Below, in pieces: positions 17,518-27,156 of a stretch of DNA of 56,435 nt (positions within the stretch are counted from its first letter, which is position 1; every line of letters starts with the position of its first letter). Source of the stretch: RUG14871 sp045539425 (lineage in GTDB: Bacteria; Bacillota_I; Bacilli_A; Erysipelotrichales; Erysipelotrichaceae). A program made the position numbers and the translations under genes. The DNA is taken from NCBI GenBank assembly GCA_045539425.1, contig JAZQFH010000044.1, forward strand, positions 1 through 56,435. The letters run 5' to 3'. The notes under the pieces are model-generated. The model was not told the origin of the DNA. It was given only the letters and a program-made list of their open reading frames with translations, and ran no database searches.

Positions 17518-17538
17518 GAATACAGGCAGGTGAATCGT

Positions 17539-18804
17539 ATGAGAGAGAAAATACATCAGTGGATCAGAGATCATGCGGAGGAGATCATTGCGCTCGGGGA
17601 TGAACTGTTTGTTCATCCGGAGCTGGGCTTCAAGGAGTTTGAGACCGGCAGGATTTTAAGAGAATTCATGGAGAAATATCAGCTGAAAGTTGAAAGGGAA
17701 TATGCCGTAACGGGCTTTTCCGTTTCCATCGGTCAGGGATCTCCGCACATCGGCATTATTGCGGAGCTGGATGCCATTCCGACACCAAAGCATCCCTGTG
17801 CCGATCCCATCAGTAAAGCCGCACATGCCTGCGGGCATTCCACGCAGCAGGTGATCGCGTTAGCGGCACTTTGTGCCATTAAAGAGAACTGCAGGGATCT
17901 GAAAGGCAAAATCACGCTCTTCTTTACCCCGGCAGAGGAATTTACGGATCTGGAATACCGCAAGGAATTGCGGAAGGAAGGAAAGATCCGCTACTTAAGC
18001 GGGAAGGAGAATATGCTGTATGAGCATCTGCTGGATGATGTGGACTGCATTCTGCACTTCCATGCGATGGGCTCCAGTGACTGCCGTTTCTCCGTCAATT
18101 CCGTATTAAGCGGCTTTGCCTATAAGAAGATTACCTTTGAAGGACGGGCAGCCCATGCGGCGGCGGCACCGGACAGAGGCATCAATGCCTTAAATGAATG
18201 CACGCTCTTCCTGAATGCCGTAGCGCTTTTACGAGAGACGTTCCGTGATGAGGATGTCGTAAGGGTGCACGGAATGATTGCGGAAGGCGGACAGACGGTC
18301 AACTCGATTCCGGATAAAGCGGTCTATGAGTGCTATGTGCGCTCCGTCAATCCGGATGTGGTGCTCGAACTGAACCGGAAGCTCTCCAATGCGGCAGAGT
18401 GCTGCGCAAAAGCACTCGGCGGCAGCTGCATCATTGAAGACACGCCGGGCTATCTGCCGTTGCATCAGAGCAAAGAGCTCAATGAAGTCGTCTATGAGAA
18501 TATGTTGCACTTCACGGAAGCGAAGAATATCAAATGGAACGAGATCTCCGCAGCTGCGGGGGATGTCGGGGATATCTGCATGTTCAAGCCGATCATCCAG
18601 TACGGCTACGGAGGCTTCAGCGGCAGGATCCACGGGGAAAACCTGGAAATCAGCGACAGGGAAGAAGTCTATCTGGTGCAGAGCGAACTGGTGGCGGATA
18701 TTGCCTGGGATCTATTGAGCCATCCGGAAAAGGTGGACAGGATCAAAGAGAACTTCACACCGAAAATGACCTATGAGGAATATCTGAATTATCTGAACCA
18801 CTAA
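17539..18804 (+). CDS. M20 family amidohydrolase (AbgB/N-acyl amino acid hydrolase type)
   Basis: A 421-residue metallo-amidase of the M20D group. GIIAELDAIPTPKHP, HACGHSTQQ and TPAEEF are the di-metal ligands and the catalytic Glu region; the lid domain follows (AHAAAAPDRGINALNEC) and GGQTVNSIPDKA is conserved. GHACGH-like spacing is closest to AbgB-type enzymes that split p-aminobenzoyl-glutamate or aromatic N-acyl amino acids. An in-frame GTG nine bases upstream falls inside the binding site GGCAGGTG, so the ATG is chosen. It is a single-gene unit with its own promoter. No signal peptide. Confidence 0.9.
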   Translation: MREKIHQWIRDHAEEIIALGDELFVHPELGFKEFETGRILREFMEKYQLKVEREYAVTGFSVSIGQGSPHIGIIAELDAIPTPKHPCADPISKAAHACGHSTQQVIALAALCAIKENCRDLKGKITLFFTPAEEFTDLEYRKELRKEGKIRYLSGKENMLYEHLLDDVDCILHFHAMGSSDCRFSVNSVLSGFAYKKITFEGRAAHAAAAPDRGINALNECTLFLNAVALLRETFRDEDVVRVHGMIAEGGQTVNSIPDKAVYECYVRSVNPDVVLELNRKLSNAAECCAKALGGSCIIEDTPGYLPLHQSKELNEVVYENMLHFTEAKNIKWNEISAAAGDVGDICMFKPIIQYGYGGFSGRIHGENLEISDREEVYLVQSELVADIAWDLLSHPEKVDRIKENFTPKMTYEEYLNYLNH

Positions 18805-18839
18805 GAATCTAAGCGCACGTTTCCTCGGGAGCATTTGTC

Positions 18840-18867
18840 TTGATGTGAGAGGGGAAGGTGCGATAAT
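18840..18867 (+). promoter_or_regulatory. putative promoter of flavodoxin gene
   Basis: TTGATG, 16 bp, GATAAT; about 57 bp before the start codon. The remaining leader holds nothing else I can name. Confidence 0.4.
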
Positions 18868-18924
18868 AAATACAAAAGAGATACCGCATCCCTATGGGAA
18901 GCGGAGTGAGAAAAGAGGTAGAAA

Positions 18925-19407
18925 ATGAGTAAAGTACTGGTAGCTTATTTTTCCGCAACCGGAACAACCAGAAAGGTCGCGACGGAAATCTGCAAGGTGG
19001 AAAACGGAGATCTGTATGAAATCAAACCGGCAGTCCCGTATACGGCAAAAGATCTGGACTACACGGTAAAGGACAGCCGCTGCAATGTTGAAATGGCAGA
19101 CGAAAGCTGCCGTCCGGCCATCGTAAAGGACTGCGAAAGCATCGCGGATTATGACACGGTATTTGTCGGTTTCCCTGTCTGGTGGGGAAGAGAACCGAGT
19201 GTTGTCGACACCTTCCTGGAAGCTTTCGACTTTAATGACAAGAAGGTCGTTCCGTTCTGCACGTCCGGCGGAAGCGGCGTGAAAAAGGCAGAGGAACACA
19301 TCCGCGCCGTCTTAAAGGGAAATGCGACGGTCGCGGAGGGAAAACGCCTCGGCCCTGACGCAAGCGAAGAAGAGATCCGCAACTGGAAGGAACTTCTGGG
19401 AGAATAG
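18925..19407 (+). CDS. flavodoxin
   Basis: A 160-residue cytoplasmic FMN electron carrier. The phosphate-binding loop is YFSATGTTRKV at residues 8-18; the aromatic/acidic FMN loops are VGFPVWWGREPSVVDTFLE (about 84-102) and CTSGGSGVKKAEEH (about 113-126). This belongs to the short group that is common in anaerobic Bacillota as isolated genes, often near aldo-keto reductases. A clear paralogue with a lipoprotein signal occurs at about 38.8 kb (YFSATGNTKAAAEK). The ATG has AGAGGTAG upstream. It is bounded by its own terminator. Confidence 0.92.
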   Translation: MSKVLVAYFSATGTTRKVATEICKVENGDLYEIKPAVPYTAKDLDYTVKDSRCNVEMADESCRPAIVKDCESIADYDTVFVGFPVWWGREPSVVDTFLEAFDFNDKKVVPFCTSGGSGVKKAEEHIRAVLKGNATVAEGKRLGPDASEEEIRNWKELLGE

Positions 19408-19442
19408 GGATCAGCTTTTTCCAACTCGGAAACAATGATATG

Positions 19443-19474
19443 AAAAAGCCCGCCTTCATCATGGCGGGCTTTTC
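19443..19474. terminator. bidirectional terminator between flavodoxin and pullulanase genes
   Basis: AAAAGCCCGCC/GGCGGGCTTTT, eleven pairs, eight-base loop. Confidence 0.9.
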
Positions 19475-19492
19475 TGTTTCTAAAAGGGAGGC

Positions 19493-22129
19493 TTAGCGCT
19501 TGCGGAGAATCAGTGTCTGATACGGATGCAGGGTGAACTTGTTGACGCTGTTTTCGTAATAGTTCAGTGTATCCAGATAGACTTCATATCCTTCCGCTTC
19601 AATGGTCGTTTCCTGGGCCAGATTGTTGGCGTGGATGACTTTGTAGCTCTCTTCGTCATCATTCACATCGTAGATGAGTACGGCACCGCTTTGCATTTCT
19701 TCCACCGTGATCGGATCCTTGGATTCGAGCTGATCGACTTCCTGCTTGAATTCAATCAGTTTGCGGTAGTTGTCAAAGACATCGAGGTTTTTGATCTTGA
19801 GAGAGTAGTCCAGCTCGTTTACTTCATAGGAAGCGTTGTAGGAGTTGGAGTTGCCCTGCTTGGAGCGCAGGAACTCTTCGCCCGATAACATGAAGGTTGT
19901 GCCCTTGGAAGTGAAGACAACGCTGTTGGCCAGAACACACATCTTTTTAATGGTTTCTTCATCCGTAACGCCGGCCGCTTTCATACGGTCATAGAGCGTG
20001 AAGTTGTCGTGGCAGGTCACATAGTTGACTGTTTTGTCTTCGTCATCAATGGTATAGGCCAGATTATAGGTAATGCCGTTGATGCCGTTCTTGATCGCCA
20101 TAAGATCCTCGCCGCCGATTTTGGTGCCGTTAACCCAGCCGAGTTCCGTTGGGCCGTGCAGACCGCCGCGGATCAGCGCGTCACGCATCTGGTCGTTGAA
20201 CTGGCCGTAGCCTTCAAACTTGTTGGCATTCTTCTGAATGGCCTGAACGCTGGCGTCTAACGTCGTGGTGCCGCCCGTCCACGGTTCGCCGTAGATGACA
20301 ACATCCGGGTTGATTTCTTTCGCTGCTTTGACAACGGCATTCATTGTTTCAATATCATGCAGTCCCATTAAGTCGAAGCGGAAGCCGGAAAGCTTGTACT
20401 CTTTGAGCCAGAAGCAGACGGAATCAATGATGAACTTGCGGACCATTTTGTTCTCGCTGGCTACTTCATTGCCGCATCCGGAGCCGTTGGAGAGGCTGCC
20501 GTCGTTCTTATAGCGGTAGTAGTAGTTCGGCATCAGGACATCGAAATTGGAACGCTCCGCGCCGTTGACGTGGTTGTAGACCACATCCATGATGATGCCG
20601 ATACCGGCGTTGCTGTAGGCTTTGACGACTTCCTTGAATTCTTTGATACGCGCATATCCGTCATACGGATCGGAGGAATACTGTCCTTCCAGCACGTTGT
20701 AATTCAACGGGTTATAACCCCAGTTGAAGACTTCCTTCGTTTCATCGTTGGCCTGATCGAAGATCGGGAGCAGCTGTACGGCATTGACGCCAAGCTCCCT
20801 GATATGGTCAAAGCCCGTGGAGACGGAAGTACCGTTTTCCTCATACAGGGTTCCCTGTTCAATAAGTCCCAGGTACTTCTTGGCATTGGCTTCACTGCCG
20901 CCCCATGTTTTCGAAGAAGTAAGATCGGCCACATGCATTTCATAGACCGTCAGTTCCTTGCGGTCTTCGTCACTTGGCTCTACCTTGTCCCATCCGCTTG
21001 GGTTGGTTTTTGAGAAGTCGACGATCATGCCGCGCAGACCGTTGACACCGGCTGCTCTGGCATACGGGTCGACGATTTCCATGCCGTCCGGATACTTGTT
21101 GTTAAAGGCGACGTATGTGTAATACTTGCCTTCCAGATTTCCGCTGACCGTCGTTTCGTAGGTTCCTTTTTCGCCCCTGGTCATTTCCACTTCTTCACAG
21201 GCATCGGAACCTTTGTCTTTGGAGACGGAAGTCGGAGTGCCGTTTTCATATATCCGTAAGACGATCTTGGAAGAAGCCGGGGACCAGACGCGGAAGGTCG
21301 TTTCCTTCGCACTGTAGAGGGCGCCGAGATCTCCGTCATAGTAGTAGAGCTCGTTGAAGGAGTCGGAGTTATATAAGCCGGCCGGGCTGACATCCTTTTT
21401 GATGGTTGTTCCGCTGGCACGGAAGAGCACTTCGACTTCATATTTGGAAGAGAAGTCGGCAGGTTCTTTCAGGGTGTGGGTGAATTTGGAACGTCCCGCA
21501 CCGCTGGCCTCTTCAATCAGATTGCCGTTCTGGTAGACCTTGAAGGATTCCACGGCATTGGAACAGTCGATAAAGAGACTCTTTTCTCCCGTAAGTAAGA
21601 GAGAGTTAATGTCATCGGTGATGACCTTATCGGCTGTCGCATAGATATGCGGATCTTCCTGGGCCAGGTAGACGTGATAGATATTGTTCTCATCTTTTTT
21701 GAGCGTGGAGAAAACAATGAAACGGTCGGATTCCGATCCGTCCTTGGCGCTCCAGGAACCCTTGCTTTTGACGATGATGCCTAAGCGGGAGAGATTCGCA
21801 TTTCCGAAATAGGAAAGCGGGAAGGCCGCAATGACACCGTAGTCATCCTGATAGGCGAACACATCTTCCACGTTGTCATCCGTTCCGTCCGGATCCCAGA
21901 GCCACAGAGCCCACGGCTCATACTTGTTATCGGTACGCTGATAGTGAATATAGATGGCGTCTTCTTCAAAGGCCGGAATTTCGCTCGGATAACTGACATC
22001 CCGATCCGCATAGGAAGTTTCCTCTTTCGGCGGGGTGACTTCTTCTTCCTGCTTTTTCGCGCAGGCGGAAAAAGAAACGAGCTGCATCAGGCAGAGTAAG
22101 AGAAGAAGAGATTTCTTCAGATATTTCAT
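19493..22129 (-). CDS. pulA: type I pullulanase, secreted lipoprotein
   Basis: An 878-residue alpha-1,6-glucosidase that debranches pullulan, starch and glycogen. A signal peptide ends in FSACAKK with a lipid-modifiable Cys. Next comes a CBM41-like starch-binding domain (IYIHYQRTDNKYEPWALWLW), an N-terminal Ig-like domain, a CBM48 (FRVWSPASSKIVLRIYE) and the GH13 barrel. Barrel motifs: FNWGYNPLNYN (pullulanase signature), MDVVYNHV, GFRFDLMGLHD (nucleophile Asp), VIYGEPW (acid/base Glu) and VTCHDN. The upstream in-frame TTG lies in front of GGGAGG, so the ATG after that site is used. It acts on the cell surface; no dedicated maltose transporter is in the window. Confidence 0.95.
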   Translation of the reverse strand: MKYLKKSLLLLLCLMQLVSFSACAKKQEEEVTPPKEETSYADRDVSYPSEIPAFEEDAIYIHYQRTDNKYEPWALWLWDPDGTDDNVEDVFAYQDDYGVIAAFPLSYFGNANLSRLGIIVKSKGSWSAKDGSESDRFIVFSTLKKDENNIYHVYLAQEDPHIYATADKVITDDINSLLLTGEKSLFIDCSNAVESFKVYQNGNLIEEASGAGRSKFTHTLKEPADFSSKYEVEVLFRASGTTIKKDVSPAGLYNSDSFNELYYYDGDLGALYSAKETTFRVWSPASSKIVLRIYENGTPTSVSKDKGSDACEEVEMTRGEKGTYETTVSGNLEGKYYTYVAFNNKYPDGMEIVDPYARAAGVNGLRGMIVDFSKTNPSGWDKVEPSDEDRKELTVYEMHVADLTSSKTWGGSEANAKKYLGLIEQGTLYEENGTSVSTGFDHIRELGVNAVQLLPIFDQANDETKEVFNWGYNPLNYNVLEGQYSSDPYDGYARIKEFKEVVKAYSNAGIGIIMDVVYNHVNGAERSNFDVLMPNYYYRYKNDGSLSNGSGCGNEVASENKMVRKFIIDSVCFWLKEYKLSGFRFDLMGLHDIETMNAVVKAAKEINPDVVIYGEPWTGGTTTLDASVQAIQKNANKFEGYGQFNDQMRDALIRGGLHGPTELGWVNGTKIGGEDLMAIKNGINGITYNLAYTIDDEDKTVNYVTCHDNFTLYDRMKAAGVTDEETIKKMCVLANSVVFTSKGTTFMLSGEEFLRSKQGNSNSYNASYEVNELDYSLKIKNLDVFDNYRKLIEFKQEVDQLESKDPITVEEMQSGAVLIYDVNDDEESYKVIHANNLAQETTIEAEGYEVYLDTLNYYENSVNKFTLHPYQTLILRKR

Positions 22130-22180
22130 ATTGCCTCCCAAATGATATGTAATAGTTATCTTAAGTTTATTGTATCACTT

Positions 22181-22190
22181 TTTCCGGAAA
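22181..22190. promoter_or_regulatory. 10-bp palindrome upstream of pulA
   Basis: TTTCCGGAAA, about 50 bp upstream of the pulA start on the minus strand and near a GATACAAT box; a possible operator. Confidence 0.25.
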
Positions 22191-22208
22191 GGGAAAAAAC
22201 GGCCTTTC

Positions 22209-22244
22209 TGTACGCTTAACGCATACAGGGGGATATGTTAGAAT
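22209..22244 (+). promoter_or_regulatory. promoter with overlapping inverted repeat before the esterase-GH31-GPH operon
   Basis: TTAACG (22216-22221), 17 bp, TAGAAT (22239-22244). The -35 is covered by TGTACGC-TTAAC-GCATACA (22209-22227), an imperfect inverted repeat whose right part matches the consensus cre site upstream of the GPH-GH2 operon at 11 of 14 positions. It could be a weak cre or a LacI/AraC-type operator. Confidence 0.5.
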
Positions 22245-22297
22245 AAAGGGTAGATGAAAGAAAACGATGACTAAGATCATCAATAATTAACGGCATA

Positions 22298-23641
22298 ATG
22301 AACACGGTACAGAAACAAACGCCATTCGGGATTTTTAAAGGTAACGCGCATGAAGGAATTCATGCGTTTTTGGGTATTCCCTATGCCAGAGCCAAACGCT
22401 TTGAATACTGTGAAAGAATTAACAGTTACCCCAAGGAAGTCGATGCGACTCATATGGGAAATGCCTGTCCGCAATATAGGCAGTTCTATCCGCATCTGGA
22501 TGTAAGAGAACGACTGTTTTACCATAAGGAATTCCGCGAAGGAATTACCTTTCATTATGATGAAGACTGCTTAAATCTGAATATTTATACACCGGAGAAT
22601 CCTGAGAACTGCCCGGTCATCGTCTATTTCCACGGCGGTGGCTTCAATTCCGGCAGCAGTGCGGAAGAGCCGTTTCGGGGAGATGAGCTCGCAAAGCGGG
22701 ATGTTGTTACGGTATTTGCCAATTACCGCGTCGGTATACTGGGTTATTTTTCCCATGAAGCCATTCAGCAGAAATACGGACGTAACGGCAACTTCGGCTT
22801 AGACGATCAGCTGCAGACCATCCGCTGGGTGAAGGAACATATCGCGGCCTTCGGCGGAAATCCTAACAATATCACCGTAATGGGACAGAGTGCGGGAGCC
22901 ATCTCCATGCAGTATCTCTGTCTGAATCATGATCTCAAAGGCCTTTTCCAAAAAGCCGTACTGATGAGCGGTGGTGGGAAGTTTCCGAAGATGGCGCTTC
23001 CGAAAAAAGCGGAAGAGACCTATGACTACTGGCAGCTTATGATGGAACTGGCGGGTTGTAAAACATTCGAAGAATTCCAAAGAGCCGATCTGAAAGTGCT
23101 GCATGATGCCTATGAGAATATCAAAAAGATCCGTAAGGACAGCATCAACAACATGATGCCGGTCATCGATGGATGTTTAATCAAGGATGAAATCGGAATA
23201 CTGATCCAGGATCCTTTAAAACTGGATTACATGATCGGCTACACCAATAACGATATCTATGCGCCGATCCTGGCGCATATCGGCAACCGCTTTGCGAAAG
23301 ACAACGGTGCTTACGTTTATTACTTTGACATCGATGCGCCGGGAGATGACAATAACGGAGCTTTCCATTCGTGTGACTTGCGTTACATGTTCGGACGGCT
23401 GAAAACTTCGTGGCGGCCCTACGGGCAAAGGGACTATGAAGTATCCAAAGAGATGATGGACTACCTGGCGAATTTTGTTCGGACAGGAAACCCGAACGGC
23501 GCCAGTCTGCCAAAGTGGGAAGCCATGGACGCAAAGCAGAACAAAGTGCTCTGCTTCCGCCCGAAAGAAACAACAATGGGACATCCGTCCTATTTCAAAT
23601 TAACCTACAATCTTTTACGTAAAGGAGATCCGAAAGCATGA
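22298..23641 (+). CDS. type B carboxylesterase
   Basis: A 447-residue alpha/beta-hydrolase esterase. HGGGF (112-116) is the oxyanion hole, GQSAGA holds the nucleophile S198, and DEDCLNLNIYTPE is the type B signature; an Asp/Glu and a late His (GAFHSCDLRYMFG) complete the triad. No signal peptide, so it acts inside the cell. As first gene of an operon with a GH31 glycosidase and a GPH transporter, it probably removes acetyl or aryl ester groups from an imported oligosaccharide. Only a weak ribosome binding site precedes the ATG. It overlaps the next gene by four bases. Confidence 0.9.
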   Translation: MNTVQKQTPFGIFKGNAHEGIHAFLGIPYARAKRFEYCERINSYPKEVDATHMGNACPQYRQFYPHLDVRERLFYHKEFREGITFHYDEDCLNLNIYTPENPENCPVIVYFHGGGFNSGSSAEEPFRGDELAKRDVVTVFANYRVGILGYFSHEAIQQKYGRNGNFGLDDQLQTIRWVKEHIAAFGGNPNNITVMGQSAGAISMQYLCLNHDLKGLFQKAVLMSGGGKFPKMALPKKAEETYDYWQLMMELAGCKTFEEFQRADLKVLHDAYENIKKIRKDSINNMMPVIDGCLIKDEIGILIQDPLKLDYMIGYTNNDIYAPILAHIGNRFAKDNGAYVYYFDIDAPGDDNNGAFHSCDLRYMFGRLKTSWRPYGQRDYEVSKEMMDYLANFVRTGNPNGASLPKWEAMDAKQNKVLCFRPKETTMGHPSYFKLTYNLLRKGDPKA

Positions 23642-25647
23642 AATTCCAGCATTACTTCAACCTGAAAAGAGCAAATCCGCATACCCGTATCTATGAAGCG
23701 GACGGCGTTTTCATGCGCCTGGATTTCATTCAGAATATGTTGCGGGTGGCGCTGATCAGAAACGAGGATCTTTTACCGACGTTCAGCATCAACCCGACGC
23801 AGAATAAGCCGAATGAGCAAAGAGACAAGCTCTCGCTGGAAGGATTTGATTTATGCGAGCCGGAAGTAACGGAAGGGGACGATGTCATCTCGTTCCGTCA
23901 TGCCGGAATGGATGTTTCCATTGAGCGTAAAAACTTCCGCATCACCATTTGTAACAAACAGGGGATCCTGTATCAGGACCGCAGCGGCCTGGCCTACAAC
24001 TTTGCGGGAGAGCTCGGAGAGGGTTCGGTGCATTATACGGTCAGAGAGGAAGAGCAGTATATCTACGGGCTTGGAGATAAGGCGGGTCACGTCAATAAAA
24101 ACAACCAGCGCTATAAGCTGGATACGGATGACTCCATGGGCTATAAAGCCGCATACAGCGATCCGCTCTATAAGTATCTGCCGTTTTATATCTGTGAGAA
24201 TAAAGCAGGGAGTTACGGAATCTTTTATGACACCTACAGTGAAGGGGAAGTGGACTTCGGAAAAGAACATGACAATTACTACGAGCACTTCAACTCCATC
24301 CGCTACGAAGAAGAAAACATGGTGTTCTATCTGATCTTCGGAGATGTGAAAGAAATCATTCACCGCTTTATCCATCTGACCGGCGGAATCGCGGAGGTAC
24401 CGGAATGGGCATTGCGCTACTCTGGCTCAACGATGGAATATACGGATGCGGACAATGCCGAAGAACGGCTGCATTCCTTCCTCGAGAACTGCGAAAAATA
24501 CGGCATTCAGCCGGGCGGCTTCTATATGTCAAGCGGCTATACCCAGATCAAAGAAAAGCGCTACGTCTTCCACTGGAATACGCATAAGATTCCTTCCCCG
24601 GAAGGACTCTCAAAATACTTTAACAAAAAGGGTGTCCGGCTGATTCCCAATATCAAACCGGCCTTTCTGGACGACCATCCGCTCTATCAGACCATTGCGG
24701 ATAATCACTGGTTCTTACATTATGCGGACGGCACTCCGGCCAGATTCCCGTTCTGGGGCGGCAACGCCTCCTATCTGGACTTCACCAATCCGGAAGCCTA
24801 TGACTTCTGGAAGAGATGCGTGAAAAAACAGCTTGTGGATAAGGGCTATACGGATCTCTGGAATGACAATAACGAATACGACATTCACGATAAGGATGTT
24901 TACGCACACGGCTTCCAAAAAGAGATACCTGCCAGACTGATCAAGCCGTTATTCTCCTACCTTATGAGCAAGGCCAGCTATGAGGCGGCTGTTGAGGTCA
25001 ATCAGAAACCGTTTAACGTTTCGCGCTGCGGCATTGCCGGAGGGCAAAGCGTGGCGAGTACCTGGACGGGAGACAACTATACAAGTTTTCCGGAGCTGCG
25101 CTATAACCACTATCAGGCTATGACCATGGCACTGTCCGGCTACTGCTTTTTCGGCCCGGATATCGGCGGCTTTGCGGGACCTCAGCCATCAAGGGAGCTC
25201 TTTCTGCGCTGGCTGCAGTACGGGGTATTCCTGCCGCGGTTTGTATTGCACTCGTGGAAGCCGGATGAGGAATCCACGATGCCGTGGCTCTATCCGGATC
25301 TGATGGAGCCGGTAAAGAAGATTTTTGATTTACGGGAAACACTTCTGCCGTATTTAGGCAAGGAATTGAATCGCTGCGTGAAAAACGGAGAACCGCTGAT
25401 TACACCGGTCTTTCTGAAAGATCCGCAATATGACAGGGAGAGTGACTTCTTCTATCTGGGCGAGCGGATTCTGGCCTGTCCGGTTTTTGACGAAGGGGTT
25501 ACGGAGATTACGGTACAACTGCCGGAAAGACCGTGCGGATTCCGTCTCAGGGGAGAGGGAAGCGTACTGGCAGGTGGAAGCAGCGTTACGGTAAAATGCA
25601 CCGCAACCGATCTGCCGGTCTTCTTTGTCGAGTGCGGCAATCAGTAG
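23638..25647 (+). CDS. glycoside hydrolase family 31 protein (alpha-glucosidase/alpha-xylosidase)
   Basis: A 669-residue enzyme. The N-terminal beta-sandwich (1-245) includes YIYGLGDKAGHVNKNNQRY, typical of the family. The barrel carries the nucleophile Asp410 in LWNDNNE and the acid/base Asp479 in STWTGDN, then FFGPDIGGF and RFVLHSW. The length is at the short end for GH31. WNDNNE is the usual WxDxNE form found in alpha-glucosidases and related enzymes; xylosidase activity cannot be excluded. Translationally coupled to the esterase (ATGA overlap), and followed 41 bp later by a GPH transporter gene. Confidence 0.93.
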   Translation: MKFQHYFNLKRANPHTRIYEADGVFMRLDFIQNMLRVALIRNEDLLPTFSINPTQNKPNEQRDKLSLEGFDLCEPEVTEGDDVISFRHAGMDVSIERKNFRITICNKQGILYQDRSGLAYNFAGELGEGSVHYTVREEEQYIYGLGDKAGHVNKNNQRYKLDTDDSMGYKAAYSDPLYKYLPFYICENKAGSYGIFYDTYSEGEVDFGKEHDNYYEHFNSIRYEEENMVFYLIFGDVKEIIHRFIHLTGGIAEVPEWALRYSGSTMEYTDADNAEERLHSFLENCEKYGIQPGGFYMSSGYTQIKEKRYVFHWNTHKIPSPEGLSKYFNKKGVRLIPNIKPAFLDDHPLYQTIADNHWFLHYADGTPARFPFWGGNASYLDFTNPEAYDFWKRCVKKQLVDKGYTDLWNDNNEYDIHDKDVYAHGFQKEIPARLIKPLFSYLMSKASYEAAVEVNQKPFNVSRCGIAGGQSVASTWTGDNYTSFPELRYNHYQAMTMALSGYCFFGPDIGGFAGPQPSRELFLRWLQYGVFLPRFVLHSWKPDEESTMPWLYPDLMEPVKKIFDLRETLLPYLGKELNRCVKNGEPLITPVFLKDPQYDRESDFFYLGERILACPVFDEGVTEITVQLPERPCGFRLRGEGSVLAGGSSVTVKCTATDLPVFFVECGNQ

Positions 25648-25688
25648 AAAAAAATAATTCTGTTTTACACAGAGAGGGGATAACATCT

Positions 25689-27074
25689 ATGAAAAACAAA
25701 ACAGATTCTCTAACACTGAAACACAAGATCGGGTACGGTCTGGGGGATGCCGGCGGCGTCATGACGTTTGCGCTGATGGGCAGCACCTTCTCCATGTACT
25801 GCACCGACGCATTGGGCATTCAGCCGGGACGGCTGGCACTGCTGCTTTTGATCTGGAACATCTGGGACTTTATCAATGACCCGATCATGGGTGCCTGGAT
25901 CGACAAGTCCTTTGCGAAGAGCACCAATCCGAAAGGCAAGTTCCGTCCGTGGATCTTAAGGTCCACACCGCTCTTAGCCGTTACCTTTATTGCCTTATGG
26001 TCGGTACCGAGCTTCTTTGAAGGCATGGCGCGGATTTGCTTCCTCTTCGGCTTAAAGATTTTATACGAAGGCTCCTATACGATGTTCAACATCCCGATGG
26101 GCTCACTCTTAAGCGCCATGGCGGATACGGATGAAGAGCGGGCAGCGCTCTCTTCGGCCAGAGGTATCGGAAGCGCCGGAGCAACCCTGATCTCACTCTT
26201 TATCATGCCGCTGTTCTTAAAGAAATACGGTGAAAGCAATTCCCTGGGTTACGCCCTGGGTGCCGGAGTCTGTGCCCTGATCGGCTTTGCGATGTGCCTG
26301 GCGCATTACTACATGACGGAAGAGCGGCGCAATACCGCAAATACTTCCACTGACAGCGACAACATCAAGGTTACGGACATCCTGCAGGTCATTAAGATCA
26401 ACCGTCCGTTTGTGGCCTTATGCTCGCACGGCTTATTCATCTGCATGATGCAGTATGTCGGAAGCACCTTAAGCAACTATATGTATTCGGATGTATTGGG
26501 CAATATTGCCATCTCCGGCTACGGAACACTCTTAAGTGCACCATTTATGATCGCCATCTTCATTACAGGCCCGATGATCGCCAAAAAGATCGGTCTGGAG
26601 AAGCTGATCCGCTACGGCTTACTGGGAAGCTGTGTCCTGTATGTCACGCTCTTTATCGCCTTAATGGTGACGGACCTCAATCCGTGGATCTATGCGGTCT
26701 GGTCTAATGCCGCACTGGGCCTGGCAGATATCTCCATTTACATGCAGTGGGGCTTACTCGGGGAAGCAATCGACTACAACGAAATGATCACCGGAAAACG
26801 GACGGAAGGTTCCATTTACGGTACGTTCAATCTTTCCCGTCGGGTCGGTCAGACGATCGGCAACTCCGCCGCGATGTTACTGTTAGGCTGGGTCGGATAT
26901 AATGCGGCCGCTGCCACGCAGGCTCCGGCCACGATCAACGGCATCAAGGCCCTGACGGTCTTACTGCCGGGGATCCTGGTGCTGGGCTCCTGGGCATCCT
27001 TTAAGTTCTTATGGAATATGGATGATACCATGCGTGCGAAAGTCGAAGCGTTCAAAAAGGGAAAAGAAGCTTAA
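25689..27074 (+). CDS. GPH-family sugar:cation symporter
   Basis: A 461-residue, roughly twelve-helix transporter. IGYGLGDAGGVMTFALMG opens the protein and WDFINDPIMGAWIDKS with GKFRPW forms the GPH loop motif; FNLSRRVGQTIGNSAAM is the matching second-half helix. It is the last gene of the esterase-GH31 operon and very likely imports the esterified oligosaccharide that they degrade. The ATG has AGAGGGGAT before it; the open frame upstream is only the tail of the GH31 gene read in another frame. A strong terminator follows. Confidence 0.93.
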   Translation: MKNKTDSLTLKHKIGYGLGDAGGVMTFALMGSTFSMYCTDALGIQPGRLALLLLIWNIWDFINDPIMGAWIDKSFAKSTNPKGKFRPWILRSTPLLAVTFIALWSVPSFFEGMARICFLFGLKILYEGSYTMFNIPMGSLLSAMADTDEERAALSSARGIGSAGATLISLFIMPLFLKKYGESNSLGYALGAGVCALIGFAMCLAHYYMTEERRNTANTSTDSDNIKVTDILQVIKINRPFVALCSHGLFICMMQYVGSTLSNYMYSDVLGNIAISGYGTLLSAPFMIAIFITGPMIAKKIGLEKLIRYGLLGSCVLYVTLFIALMVTDLNPWIYAVWSNAALGLADISIYMQWGLLGEAIDYNEMITGKRTEGSIYGTFNLSRRVGQTIGNSAAMLLLGWVGYNAAAATQAPATINGIKALTVLLPGILVLGSWASFKFLWNMDDTMRAKVEAFKKGKEA

Positions 27075-27097
27075 GAAAAAACCGCATAAAAAACAAA

Positions 27098-27147
27098 AGG
27101 GAATGTAACGACGGAATCACTTCAATTCGTTACACTCCCTTTTTTTG
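27098..27147. terminator. bidirectional terminator
   Basis: AGGGAATGTAACG with CGTTACACTCCCT (one mismatch), 17-base loop, eight T; A-runs on the left serve the minus-strand gene. Confidence 0.8.
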
Positions 27148-27156
27148 TATCTTTGA

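Noticed and set aside
22254..22274. Six-codon uORF before the esterase gene
   Set aside because: It would begin within a few bases of the predicted transcription start, so translation is unlikely.
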